Shown piece by piece: positions 52,302 to 64,000 of a stretch of 64,000 bases of DNA. The stretch comes from Promerops cafer (lineage: Eukaryota > Chordata > Aves > Passeriformes > Nectariniidae): assembly GCA_013398275.1 (NCBI GenBank), contig VZSE01014929.1, forward strand, positions 843,295 through 907,294. The letters run 5' to 3'. Numbering within the stretch: the stretch's first letter is position 1; each line of letters begins with the position of its first letter. The position numbers and the translations under genes were made by a program. The notes beneath the pieces were generated by a model. The model did not search any database, was not told the origin of the DNA, and was given only the letters and a program-made list of their open reading frames with translations.

Positions 52302-54039
52302 CATTTTAATTATTGGTTTAATGTGATTGAGAAGCGAGGAAACATTGCCAGTAGTATAAGCTTTATAGGAAAAGATGTTGTATGTTCAGTGAGCTAGGCA
52401 ATTACATGTATTTTGGCTTGGTATTCATGTGATCCATAAAAGATGTTCAGTTTCCTCATTATTATTTTTTCTTTCCCATTGCTGCCTCAGTGATGGTAAA
52501 TGCAGACAGAAAATACTGCTTCAGTAAAGTTTGGACTTCGTTATTTCACATCCTGAATGTCTAAAAAGCATGCTGGAGGTTTTGTGCTCAGGTTGTGATG
52601 AAAAGGCTTAGTTTCTTAGTATATTATTGTGATGGGGAAAGAAAAGAACTATGGCACAGAGGTATTCCATCCACATTTCTAGAAAATAGCTTCTTGGCAG
52701 AAATTGTACTAAAGTAGAAGTCCATTACCATGAACAATTTTTGATTTGCAAGAGCAGTAATTGTATACATACTGCTTGTCAATGCATGTTCTTACATATG
52801 GTATAAAACTAAAACATCGCTATCTGATGAGTTCTTCATTTTTGCTGATATCCTTATTTCATTTGAGGCGTGGTTTATTGGGGCAGCACGTAGGGCAGAG
52901 TACAACTTTCACGATGAAACCCGAAACTGGATGAAACAAACCTGAAGGCTGGATCAAGTTCACAGGAACATTTGCTGAGGTTTCTAAGTCTGGGTTGAAT
53001 TTGCAGCCAATCTGTGCTCACTTACTGTGCATTGAAAGAACCACAAGAAATGTATTGGTTTCATATGGTTCCAGCCTTCAGTCACTTCACAGTATTGGTG
53101 ACTTCAGTAAAAGCTGTTTGTTGCTTGCTCTAACTTCAGTGAAAGGGAACTGAGACCCGTGTCAAGTGATGTAAAAAGTCAAGTGTAGTAAGTGGTTTGA
53201 CAGTACCATCAAGTAGGAATGAGACAGAAAGCAAGAGGCTTTGTGCTCCCAAAAGCAGAAAGCAGAAAGGCAGATGTAGGCAGAATCTCCCATCACGCTT
53301 GAGAAACTCCCACTTGGTCATTACTGAGCTACAGCACAAGTGACAGGGATCGGACTGTGCGTGCAGGGTGGGTCTTTGCTGACAGGGAAGAGAGGACAAG
53401 GAAGAGCCAGTTAGCAAAAGTGAGCATGCCTCACCTTGTGGGTACAGATGTGGGAGTTTCGTGGAGGATGTCTTTCCGTCAGGGAAACACAAGGGAAAAA
53501 AATTTAATTGTGGGATAGAAGTGTTTGAGGGGAGTAAAAAACCTGGGTCAGCTTAGTTATAGGATGACTGAAACATATCAAGAAAGGAGAATTCAAGGGA
53601 CACAACACACAAACTGAGTCCAGGACGGGTTCTTCAGTGTGATGGGTGGGGCCAGTATCTCATTTTAACAGTTAGAAAAGGGTTATTGAAGGGTTATTTC
53701 TGGATCCTGATGAGTAGATGCAAAAGGAAAGCTTTCTACTTTGAATTGTCTCTGGTAAATAAAGTCATCTGGCTGCTGGGGGTCACTTAAAAGCTTTGTT
53801 TGCTAATCCTCAGAAGATACTTGCTGATAAGGTGCTTGCAGCTCTCCTTTGTGAGCACTTTGTCACAGGAGAAGTTTGATGGATGCATATTTGAATAGGA
53901 CTTGGTATCATTCTTCGAAGGTCATGCCACTAACAAACTGATCCTTTTTTATTTCTTTGTCAACAATGCTGAAATTAATCAATTGGCACTTGAAGTTGCT
54001 GAACTTTGTATTAAGTTCCAGTGTGGAAATATGTTTCGC

Positions 54040-54055
54040 AAAAAAAAAAAAAAAA
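54040..54055 (+). repeat. poly-A run
   Basis: Sixteen consecutive A bases, followed by TCTAATGATAAATAAAAAG. Confidence 0.85.
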
Positions 54056-55764
54056 TCTAATGATAAATAAAAAGCAATCTCCTAAGACATATGTAGGAAG
54101 CCTGGTTTCTGAAATTCTACCATACTTCCTGCCAGTCAGAGTTGTGGAACCTGCTGGCCATTTTTTACTAAGCTTAGCAGTAGCATAGAGGTCTTAAAAG
54201 TTAGATAAATTAATCTAATCTTCATCTAATAAGTTGTTGGCTGGGCAAGAAAGACCCAAATTAATGCTCTGGGTACTGAGGGAAAGGACTCAGGTGCTAA
54301 ATGCTGTCTGGCAGTGCAGCTCTGGAGTAGCCTTAGCACATAAGAGTGTAGAGGATGCAGGTTTCCATTACTTCTGCCAGTCATAGGCAATTTGTCTTCT
54401 GTCCGTATCATCTAATGGAAAACTCCCTATGGCCTTGTGTTTGGCACTCTAATATTTCTCACAGTACTTCCCAGAACTACAGGTTTGTCCTTAGGGAATT
54501 CAGTAAATATCTATGAGAAATTAAGTGCCTTGCTGTAATACTGGCTTTGGATTAGTGGGAGCTGTAAAGAGTAGTGTAAGGTAGAAAAAGTTTTAGAAGG
54601 AACTTAGAATAAAAGCTACCAGCCAGATATCTAAGAGACCTCCCAAATTAAATCTTTGTGTTACGTCTCTTTGGCACCTGTCTTCCTGATGATACTGTGT
54701 GTTGCAGGCAAGGCAGGCAAAGTCTGTGGAGCTGTGATTGGGCCTGGGGATCCATGGGAGCCATGAGAGAGAGCAGTATCTAAGGGGACAAATGCTACTA
54801 AACAGTGGGTCTTCAAGTTGGGTTTGTGTGCTGATTTCCTTTGTAGCCAAGAGTTTTCTGCTAACTTTCAGCAATTAGTCCACAGTATCTGAACTATAAC
54901 CCCAGTTTTCAAGCGACAGATGCTGAAGACTTGGCTAGATAATTACATTAGCATTTACTTTCCTAAAAACTGTACAAAGAGAAAGACAGCATACTGGCAA
55001 GGCTTTTCCATAAGAGCAGCAGTTCACAGAAAGTAGCATTTCACTGTTATGTCTGTGATGCAGCTTTGAGAACAAAACCAGGTAATCCCTGCGGAGCAAT
55101 TCGGCCAAAGCAGCTCAGAGCTGTAAGAACTGGCCGCCAGTACCTTGTAGCTCCTGCTGCCTGTCTGCGTATTTGTGCTCTTTTTTCATTCTCCCCACCC
55201 CCCAATTTCCTGTGAAGATGAAATTAATGCAGCTTAGACTATGCTTCTTTGGTGGTGTTATTTTTCCCTGAGTAAATTCAGAGCATTTCTATTTCTCAGT
55301 GCACTGAAACAATAGTGACAGAGCTAAAGACTTATATTTGATGTGGTGAGAAGCTTTGTGATTTATGAGGTGTCATGTAAGTTAAAAGGTGGTGACAGGA
55401 TAGCAAGGATTCACTGCTATGAAGAGGAGCATAGGATCTCACCAGGTAGGAAGAAAGAGTGAGAGTGGAGTCTATAAGGAGGCCATATTCATTCTTTACC
55501 TCTGTTCATGCATTATAACCTTGAGACTAAGAATGATCTTTCAGATCTTCTTATCCTATATGGGGATGAAATGGGAAATATTTTCTGTGGAAATTAGAGA
55601 ATGAATAATAAATATTCCCAGTCGCATGTAAAATACTTAAATGTATTTTTCCTCAAATACTGTTTCTGTTAAATGTAGTACAAGTTACAAACTGCTCTTT
55701 CCTTACATCATTTGATTTTTGAGAAAGCCATTAGCAAAGGTATGAAGCTGTGAGCCAAAAGGCA

Positions 55765-55900
55765 CAGGTTCTGTTCCCCATCCCATCAATTATCTGCTTT
55801 GCGATCTGAGGCAAGTCATTTTTCTGCCCCTGTGTCACTTCCTAATCTGTCTGATGCTTGGCTGACTGCTGACAGATCCCTCCATGTCTATGATAAAAAG
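55765..55900 (+). mobile_element. MIR-type SINE remnant
   Basis: The order of short blocks GGTTCTGTTCCC, CTGCTTTGCGATCTGAGGCAAG, TCATTTTTCTGCCCCTGTGTC and CCTAATCTGTCTGATG follows the MIR core (gctctgccactt...tgaccttgggcaagtcacttaacctctctgtgcctcagtttcc-like order). Divergence is high, as expected for an amniote-age SINE. Another CORE-SINE of sauropsids would look similar. Confidence 0.5.
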
Positions 55901-58900
55901 TACTTTATATCAGACAGGTGGTGGTGTCAGCTGCATCTCTCTAGTTGGTGTCTGTTCCTACAGCATATTGAGAATTACAGTTAATAAGCTAATCAAGTAG
56001 AACTATGTTAATTTAATTTCAAAGACACAGATGTTACTTTAAATTCCATAATATATAACATAGAGATTAGTTTTTCAAGACTGGACAAGACGGGCAATTT
56101 AATATGAATTAAATGCAGAAATTTTCACTAACATAAGTGATGACTCTCCTGTAGTTTAGAAAGGTTTGGTTAGTTTTCTGCCCTCAACTGTTCATTTTCT
56201 TGCATGTCTTCTGCTTTAAAATTCTGGTTTAACCAAACAAGAAACCAGACTATCAAGGTGCTCTGTCAAGGGCTGCTTTCTAGTGAAAGTCTGCATGGAA
56301 ACATGCAGTGCTGGCAGATTTGTGAAAGTGTAGATGCTGGCAGACTTCTTTCAAATTCTTCTTGCTTGGCATTTATGTAATAGGTTGGATCCAGCCTCCT
56401 GGACTTGCCATTTGTCAGAAAATAGACATTTATGAACTTAAATGCATGGTATGTATATAATACAACTAAAATTGAGCTATATAAGCTTTAAAAATTACAT
56501 TCCAAGAAAATATGAAAATTAGTTTGTAGTCCATTCTTATCTTTTAACTTCTGGGATTTTTTAAATAGTGCTTGGTAAAAAGCCCACACCTCAAATACAT
56601 ACATAATATATTGTCCTTCATTGTGTGGAATTGGCGAGCTTAAAATACTATTGACAGGAGAATTTTTTAGTCCAGATGGCCTCAGCTTTGTGTAATTTAC
56701 CTTTTAATGTATGGCTTGCCAGCTGGGACAACTTTGCTTTGGTTGAAATTTGCATAGCCATCAGATATTTGTTACATGCCTGGAAAGAAAAGTGGGAGCA
56801 AGTTCTGGCTTATGCTAATACTTTGCTATCACCACATGCTACCACTAAAGCAGCAAAATAAGAATTAGACTCTTCATTTGTTCTCGGCAGTTAAATTATG
56901 AGTCTCTGCCTTATAAAGATTAGATATTTTTCCATGAGCTCTTTACTACTGATGAAGCAGGCAGTGCTTTAATCGTGAAATTGTTTCACCTTGTTAAAAT
57001 ACTGCCGTTCTTGTTGAACAAATTAAGTTATAAAATATTGAATATGTGCACCAGGCATTTCCAGACTTCAAATAATTTTTCAGACAAAACAAACTAAAAC
57101 ATTATGGGAACTCACATTTTAATGCTTGATTTTATTCTAGTTCTATTTTTGTTACAGTAGTTTTAAAAGATTAGACATTACTGGTTCTAAAATAGTGCCA
57201 CACTATTCTTGTAAATGTCCCAATAACAACAATCATTAATATCCCCACATTTGCATTTTAAGCCACTCCATTTCCCTAGTCATCTATTACTTGGATGTGA
57301 AAAAATCATTTCTCGTCAAAACTTGGCACAGAATACCTGAATTCCATACTTTTTACCAGATGTAAAAATAAAAGTGAATGAATTCATCTTTTTCCCGCCA
57401 ATTAAAAAGTTCAATAAAGTGTGAGTTAAATTTTGTCCTTGTTTTGATAAATGGTTTTCATTTACAAAAGTTCAGAATAGCTCTGATCTTAAAAAAAAAA
57501 AAAAAAAGGGGTTAAGAAAAGAAACCCAAAGAGGGAAACAGAGAGAAGGGAGATAGGGATATCTGCCTCATGAATGATAATAACATGAAACTGCTTTCCA
57601 GAGAATGCCTAGCAGCCTCAGCTCCTTGGTGATTTCAGAGGAACACTTGGTTTTTGCAATGCAGTACTATAAGAAAACAGCCATCATCTCCACTTGGCCA
57701 CTATTGAGGCAGCTTTGGTCACAGGCTGTGGTAGGGTGCTGATCACATCTGTCTCAAAATACTTCCAAATGGTTAATTTAGGCCAAGAGCCTTGTACTGT
57801 TTCAGAGTAATGTGTGTCCTTGTCTTCCCCGAGAAAGATTATTAATGTTTTTTGCCTCTGTCAGTTTTTTATGAAGACCCTGGTTGTGCCCAAACCCAAA
57901 CTTACTACAAAAGCCTGTAGTATCCTATTAAATCTTCTTAAGGAAACTTCTTGAGCTTAGGGATATTGAGAGAGAGACCCATTGATTTAAAATTATACTT
58001 GATTAGGTGCAAGTTTTATTCTGTGATTCACCATTCTAATTATAATTTTCACTGGGGTAAAAAACTGAGAAATATTGAGAACATTCAGAAAATGGCAGAA
58101 GCATCTCCTGCTTTGGGTTAGTAGCCACACAAAGCCCACCAGTGTGCTGGCCAGAGCCCTTCCCTGCAACATGTGGAGTGGGTGGGTGGTTGTTTCATAC
58201 AGAGCTGAGGAGTGGTTTTTCTGCTGGATTGGTAAAAATCTGTTGCAATAGTGCTGGGTTTATGCCAATGAATCATCTTTATTTAGTTAGGAACACTTCT
58301 TTTTCAAGCCTGACTTGAGTTTATGCAACTATTGCAACTGTGTTTCCCACCAGGGGAATTGCATGGTTCTTGCAGATTGCTGCCCAGAGGTGTTGGCTTG
58401 CCTGAGATGTAGGCGTAAAAGTTGCGCATATCTGAAATAAACTATTTTCTCTTCAGTTAGTTTGCACTGCCACCACTCGAGTAGACCACAGAGGAGACAG
58501 TGACATATGTTGAAGCCTGACAATGTTGAAGCTTGCCGTCAATTTGTTCTTATTACGGACACAGATTTTTGTAACACTTTGGCTTTATTCCAATCTGAGT
58601 TGAACTTTCAGGTCTATCTTTGAAAAGTGGTATTTTTGAAAGCCAGAAACGTGTGGATGTGTCCTCATTCATCTGCAGAAGGACGAGCAGGGAGTGAAGG
58701 GAATGGTGTCAGCCTGTATTGTTGGAAGCACATTCCCTCTGTGAAGGGCAGGGTGCTGTGGCATTCAAGTCCTTGCTGTTTGTCTTGGCAGAGGACAATT
58801 TGCTTGGTCCATTTCATGCCTTGCATGAAAGAGGACACAGGTCTACTAAGGCTATGTTACATTGACATGATCTCCATGAGTGTAAAATACTCACTGATTT

Positions 58901-59884
58901 AAGGAAGTAGGCTGACGTTGAGCCTGAAGAAGAAGGGGAAGAAAATGCAGCCCACCCTTGCTCTAAATATGTAAATATTGGCATACAGGAATATACATTT
59001 AAAATTTATCACAGTAGTGAGAGTACTTTGCAAGGCGGTGCCCGGTCAGAATGACAAAAGAACAGGCATATTCTGTAACTTGAAACTCAGGATTCCTTCC
59101 CATTTCTGTCTCTAGTGGTTAGAGTTCTTCGCTCTTGCTAGATTACAAGTCCGCAGGGACTTTTAAAACTACTTATTCAGACTTTACTGTTTTGGATGTA
59201 CAAGAGTTAGTTGCATTAAGCTGTAGCTTGGAGAAAAAAAAAACCTGAAACAATTTTTATAGCATTTTAAAATAACTTTATTAAAGGATAGCATAAAAGA
59301 TCACAGTTTTTCTGTTTTACAGCTCTGCTTTGAAAAGATAATAAAGCTACTACACAGGACATGTATTAGGCTGGTGATTAATGTGTCTGTGTGTTACAGC
59401 TCCGAATACTCTGAAACTAGCTTTATATTGGAATGAATGAAAATGTCACATAATGAAACTGCAGAGGAGTACAGTGCTAAGAAAATAATTTGCACTGCTC
59501 TCTCACTAGGTAACATTTTACATTAGCAGGGTGGGCTGAGCTTTTTTTGCCTTCCATATGGGGATCTTAAAGTACTTAACATCAAAGAGGAGCTCTGTTT
59601 TGATAGAGTAATTGTTAGAGCCTGGATAATCCTATTGCACAAACTTTAGCAGGAAGGCTCTTGACATGTTGAAGAATACAGTGGAAGTTTTAAAGTGTTT
59701 TTTTCGAGGACTATTCTTTAATCATTGATCTATATTTTGGGCACTTGAGTTCTAATATGTTGGTTTTAAGATGAGATCCAGTATTGAATAAATAAATGTT
59801 ATTACTGGGAGGGAGATGCAAAGACAAGGTCTTTTTTCTCTAGGGAAGGATGGCTGTCTGCCTTCTTGTAGACGCTGCATAATT
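55901..59884. other. gene-free intronic stretch
   Basis: Only the poly-A run at 57.5 kb stands out. No exon, RNA gene or mobile element is recognised. Confidence 0.6.
57491..57507 (+). repeat. poly-A run with purine-rich flank
   Basis: Seventeen A bases, followed by GGGGTTAAGAAAAGAAACCC and a purine-rich stretch to about 57560. Confidence 0.85.
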
Positions 59885-60300
59885 TAGGTTGGAGAGGATC
59901 CCAAGAGGTTTTGTCATTCAGCCCCTGGACCTAAGTAGGGTTAACCTCAAAATTAGGTGAGGCTGATTAAGGATCTTGTCTCTTTAGGCAGCCTTTTCCA
60001 GTGCCCACATGCTCTTGTGAAACCTTTTTTGTCTATATAAAACTGAGATTTTTCTGTGCTAAAAAGCTTTTATCCATTGACTTTTGCCCTTTTGATGTGT
60101 ACACATCTCTGAGGAGAGTGTGGTTCAACCTTCTAGCTAGACAAAATCAGCCAGCTTGCTCAGCTTCTTCACGTCTTGCATGGGGCAGCCGCAGCCGTGC
60201 TTCCCTGCTGCCCATCCATAGCTTTGCCTCTTTGCTGGGGTTGCAGAAGTGAGCAGACTCTTCCAGATCAGTCCTCACGAGTGCTGTGTAGATGGGTTTA
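59885..60300 (-). mobile_element. old CR1 LINE, 3' half, degraded
   Basis: In + order the segment shows successive landmarks of an inverted CR1 3' region: AGGTTGGAGAGGATCCC followed by GTCATTCAGCCCCTGG; GCAGCCTTTTCCAGTGCCCACATGCTC; the TTGACTTTTGCCC...CACATCTCTGAGGAGAG block (counterpart of the usual CATTGCCTCTTGTCC...CACTGAGAAGAG); TTTGCTGG; and CCAGATCAGTCCTCACGAGTGCTGTGTAGATGG. Many substitutions and small indels make it older than the element at 23.4 kb. The limits are approximate. Confidence 0.75.
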
Positions 60301-63300
60301 ATGGATTCACTCAACCTGCTGCCTGCCGTCGTACTAAATGCAACGCAGGCTGTGTGATTAACCTGTTGCTGCTGTCATGTGTTGCTTGCTCTGGGCTAAG
60401 ATGCTTTCTTTCCATTACCAGTTCTTTTCTAGGACGTAGCATTTCCTGAGCCCTCAGTCGCCACAGTGATCTGTAGTAGCAGTGCTGTACTGAATAACAA
60501 AAAATAATAAACAAAACAAAATGAAAAAAGGAGCTACAGACAGGTGTAGATGCCTCGTTGTCTGTCATGTGTGTCTGATTGTTAAACACCAGAAGTTGGA
60601 GTATCAGTCACCAAATACTCAGTTGCTGACCAACCCAAGTTCTCATTAGGAGTGCTCTTTGGGTAGTGCCTCTGAGAGTTTGCTGTAAGAGCAGATCACG
60701 TAACTGGGTCAGTTTATGCCTTCAGTGGAATTCATCTCAATTACAGATGCGACCACTAAGTATTTTAATAACTGTATCACTAATAGTTTAAAAAAACATG
60801 AAGGATTAAGAGCCATATGTTCTCCCAGGCATGTGAGCTTAACAAATGCAGCATTTTGCTATAAAACTTTTTTTTTTTCTCACTTCGGTATGTAGCCACC
60901 CCATCCCTTGGCAGAAGTGGGATTCTATCCACAAGCTTCAGGCGAGGGTGTGTGGTCTTACAGCAGCATGGGAGGAGTTGGGTCAAAGGCAAACTTTTAT
61001 ATATGTGCTGTGCTACTGAGGGGAAAGGAAGCAGTAAACCAGAAAGGACTGCCTTCTTTCAGTTCTGGCTCTTTTAGCTTTCACTTCTGCAGCTGAGGAA
61101 TCCCCCTCCCTTCTCTGCATCTTGTGTAAGAGCACAGATGCTGTATTGGACAGTGAGTGGAGCTGTGCTAATGGGGTTGAAGTCTAAATGAAGAACTCGT
61201 CCTGCAGAGCCAACACTGTAGATTTTGTTGCCTGAGATGCATTTTGTGGAGTACAAACCGTGTTGGATGTATACAGCATATTGTTTATGAAAAATAAATC
61301 AAGCAGCCAGGGGAACAGCATGGTATTTTCTGGACAGATCCGCACTTCTGGATGCCAAACATGGTTTCAGTAATCTCATATATAAGGGAATACAAATTGA
61401 AACCTTATTTGAGTGTGGCCTGACGGTAGAAATATTTTAATTGATGCAAGTAGTTTGCTGCACAAATTTTTCTCTTCACTATGTGTGGATGTAAATCAAA
61501 AGCATTTTCATTATTTCTTTGAAATGTGTATCAGCACAAGAGAAATGGGAACAGGATGGTATGTTTAGTCACATCTGTGGTGCCAAACTCCCAGACCCTT
61601 ATAATTTCAATGACTAGTTGTATTATTTTGATATTTCTTTCATACTGAATGGTTTTTAGTATCTATATTCTTGGGTCAGCTATACTGGAGAGAATGGAAG
61701 TTTTGTAATATTACCACAGTAACTAGATCAGCTTCCAAAGAACAAAGAGATATTCCAGGTTAAAGTCAGAAGGCAAAATGGTGTGAATCTCCCAGGTGGT
61801 ATTCAGCCTCTAAAGCTACAGAAAACAGCTTGTAGTTCATCAAAGGAAGCAATTAGACAACCATTAAAGAGCAATCAAGAACATTTTCTTTGTAAGGAAA
61901 CAATGAGTGATCTTAAAGGATGATCACTAAGCGTTGAAGTGCAGCCTGAAAGAAAATCAGACCATGTGCAACTTGTGAAAACTTGATTACAGTATTTACT
62001 GTACTAATTTGACAAACTGTTGGCGCAAAGATCAGGTCTTTACACTGAACCCACTTAAGAAAGAAGAAATAATGCCATGCTGAAATATCTTCTTTCAAAG
62101 CTTCTCGTACTTTTTTTCCAATATTTTTTGAGTTATTTCATCCCAGTTGCAGCTGGAATTGCTAACTTCTTGCTTCACTTCAGAGACTCGTTGCATCTGA
62201 ACCAAATACTCCTCTCTGCTGTGGGACTGTTTCGGAGGATATGTTATTGGAAGAATGTTACACAACTTGATATAGACATTTGAATTTGTTCCATCTTCTT
62301 GATTTATAAACTGATACAATCTTCACAAGCTTTTCATATATAGTAAGGTGGACTTGTTTCACAGCATTTGAAATCATTTAACCGAGCAAGGAGCTTAACT
62401 TCAAAATAATGTGTAAGACTGGGCGGTATTTTAGGTTTGCTTCATGAATGTCAGTGTTGGTTGTCAGTCCATTATGGTTCAATACTGGAGTTGCTGGTGC
62501 CATAAACAGTTTGTAAACTCAAAATTAAACAAGGAAAGAAGAACCCAGGCAGAGAGCGTGGTTGCAGAGATGAGCATTACCTTGCATACAGTGACTGTTC
62601 CAAATATGGCTGCAGACAAACATGTAGCAAAGGACTTTTCTTGTGTTAGGATCTTTTCTGAATTCCACATCTTGACTGAAGTATTCATTGTCCACATTTT
62701 AGGTCTTCTTTTTTCCTTGTGTTTAATAGGTTTCCTGTCTACCCTGTAAGCCTTATTTCTCACTTGCTTCTGTTTAGGGTAAGAAGGGATATCACAGTCT
62801 AACTTTTTATCATTCACTTTGGAATAATTTCAAAGAATTCATCAGTCTTGCCCTTTCTTTAAGAAGACATTAATTTTATTCAGTTTGGAGTAGGAAATGC
62901 ATAATGGGAATTGATTGAACTGAGTATTTTTTTCCTCTTGTTTTTCTCTTCTCCATGGTGAACCCACCTCTTTTGCAGGAGCTGATGACACAGGACCAGT
63001 TGTCAGTAACATAGGAATACCTTCCCCAAATGCCCCACATCATCATAGTGTAGTTCTTTCTCATACTAGTCAAACAGCCATATCCTTGGTAACAAGACTG
63101 TAGCTCTGCGTGCAAATAGCTCCAAATAGGTCGTGTACAGTTGAAAAAATCTGAAGTCATTTTAGTGCCCAAGTTGTGCTTTCAGAAATAAACTGCATTG
63201 CAAAGCAAATATGCATCCATTCCATAAATTCCATAAATTTTGACTGATACTGTGTCCTGCAGAGCCTGATGCTTTTCTCAGCTCGAGCCAGCCAGAAAGT

Positions 63301-63919
63301 ATCTGGAATGGAGTGACTACTGCAAAAATCAGAGCAGACCTTTCCAGTTTTAAATCTCTAGTGCAACATATGAGGGTGTGTTGTAAACTTCTTGGATGCT
63401 GTTCTGATATGGGGTCCCTGGAAAACTCTGAGGGAGCAGGAAGACTGAAATGTGCTGAATAATTTTCAGCTTCTTTCTCTCTCTCTACCTTACTTGTGAG
63501 CTTAATAGGTGTATAAAATTTTAATGGAGACACTGCAAGATGTCATAAGTTTGCAAGAAGGTTCTTGAGATTTAACTGTATTTATTTACAAAACATCTGC
63601 ACGTGCAGAAGTGTTTTGTGGAATCCTAGCTCCATTGGATAATTTTTTGTGGATGAAAAGGTTATTTGTTTTTCATGCTTTTGGAATCTACCTATGTTCT
63701 TTTTGTGTGCATCAGTAAGTTGCCAAAGCTGGATGTCCTGAAGGGTGAATCCAGTCCTTACCTGAAGTGTTTAAGTTCTGATGAAGGTTTGCAGCATGGT
63801 GAGGCAATGGGAGGGAGTTCTCTGTAGTTTCAGTCAGACTGATGTTCCTCTGTGGGGTGTATCTCAGTTTTGTAAGTTCTTGAAGCAGATCATTCTTTTC
63901 TAAACCTTTTTTTTCAAAA
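60301..63919. other. gene-free intronic stretch
   Basis: Several minus-strand frames of 60-123 codons follow one another from 63533 down to 61074. They have protein-like composition but stops and frame changes between them, and no family is recognised (see findings). No other feature is seen. Confidence 0.5.
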
Positions 63920-63980
63920 ATACATACATACATATAATATATAGATGTGTGTGTGCCTGTGTGTGTCTCTGTGTGTTAGA
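63920..63980 (+). repeat. TACA/TA/TG compound microsatellite
   Basis: ATACATACATACATATAATATATAG is followed by TG repeats with two interruptions (GTGTGTGTGCCTGTGTGTGTC). The repeat lies against the window's end. Confidence 0.88.
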
Positions 63981-64000
63981 AATACTTATTAATAATTTCA

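Larger units (their letters stand above)
40367..55764. other. gene-free intronic stretch
   Basis: It holds AT-rich sequence with the poly-T and poly-A runs at 52.3 and 54.0 kb, the candidate element at 50.1-50.5 kb, and a GC-richer block at 45.11-45.24 kb followed by AT-rich sequence at 45.35-45.42 kb that may be an unclassified repeat. No JAZF1 exon 3 is seen. Confidence 0.6.
40361..64000 (+). other. JAZF1: JAZF1 intron 2 (5' part)
   Basis: No sequence resembling exon 3 (FMTDAARREQESLKKK and the Ser/Pro/Thr-rich segment after it) is found between the donor and the window end, so all of this is taken as intron 2. It contains an old CR1, a probable MIR SINE, homopolymers and a terminal microsatellite. 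Otherwise it is AT-rich sequence without recognisable genes. Confidence 0.8.

Noticed and set aside
62960..63110. CTCTTTTGCAG followed by an open + run (ADDTGPVVSNIG...) as a possible exon
   Set aside because: The run stops after about 40 codons, no donor is positioned to use it, and the frame is not part of JAZF1 as known.
63162..63533. 123-codon minus-strand frame as a free-standing gene
   Set aside because: No recognisable domain or promoter; at most part of a decayed retrocopy, so only listed under findings.
1..64000. Search for bacterial or phage features, CRISPR arrays, operons, tRNA and rRNA genes
   Set aside because: The composition, CR1 elements, spliced exon and lack of dense coding frames show vertebrate intronic DNA; no regularly spaced repeats or structural RNA sequences were seen.

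Overview
The window is non-coding-rich vertebrate DNA, most likely from a bird and perhaps a songbird. It lies inside one large protein-coding gene, JAZF1 (juxtaposed with another zinc finger 1), read on the + strand. Bird origin is inferred from three fragments of CR1 LINEs, the main retrotransposon of birds and other sauropsids, and from the 3' part of an endogenous-retrovirus LTR whose text resembles LTRs I recall from passerine genomes. CpG is visibly rare, the base composition is AT-rich, and I see no long open reading frame, operon, CpG island or RNA gene.

Layout: 1-40287 is intron sequence upstream of a single 73-base coding exon at 40288-40360. The exon has a clean acceptor (TTTCTTTATTCCAG) and a consensus donor (GTAAGT). 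It encodes the segment just after the first zinc finger of JAZF1 (DTDPRVLEKQE...VALSYINR), which is exon 2 of the known gene. 40361 to the end is intron 2. Exon 1 (start codon and first zinc finger, normally in a CpG-rich promoter) and exon 3 (beginning FMTDAARREQ in the mammalian protein) are both outside the window.

The introns hold a CR1 reverse-transcriptase fragment (22.6 kb, +), a CR1 3' end (23.4 kb, -), an old CR1 3' half (59.9-60.3 kb, -), an LTR (38.1-38.4 kb, +), a probable MIR-type SINE (55.8 kb, +), several microsatellites and homopolymers, and a 150-base G/T-only-like tract with a quadruplex motif (27.65 kb). A few stretches have motif content typical of regulatory DNA: a 14/15 CTCF consensus match at 2619-2633, TAAT-rich DNA at 26.5 kb, and NKX2-type motifs at 30.7-31.8 kb. 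None of these can be confirmed without alignment.

I find no sign of a new biological system. The most useful leads are the regulatory candidates, the quadruplex/R-loop-prone tract, two blocks of antisense protein-like sequence that may be decayed retrocopies (about 16.3-17.4 kb and 61.0-63.5 kb), and a short dispersed similarity between 49.8 and 52.9 kb.
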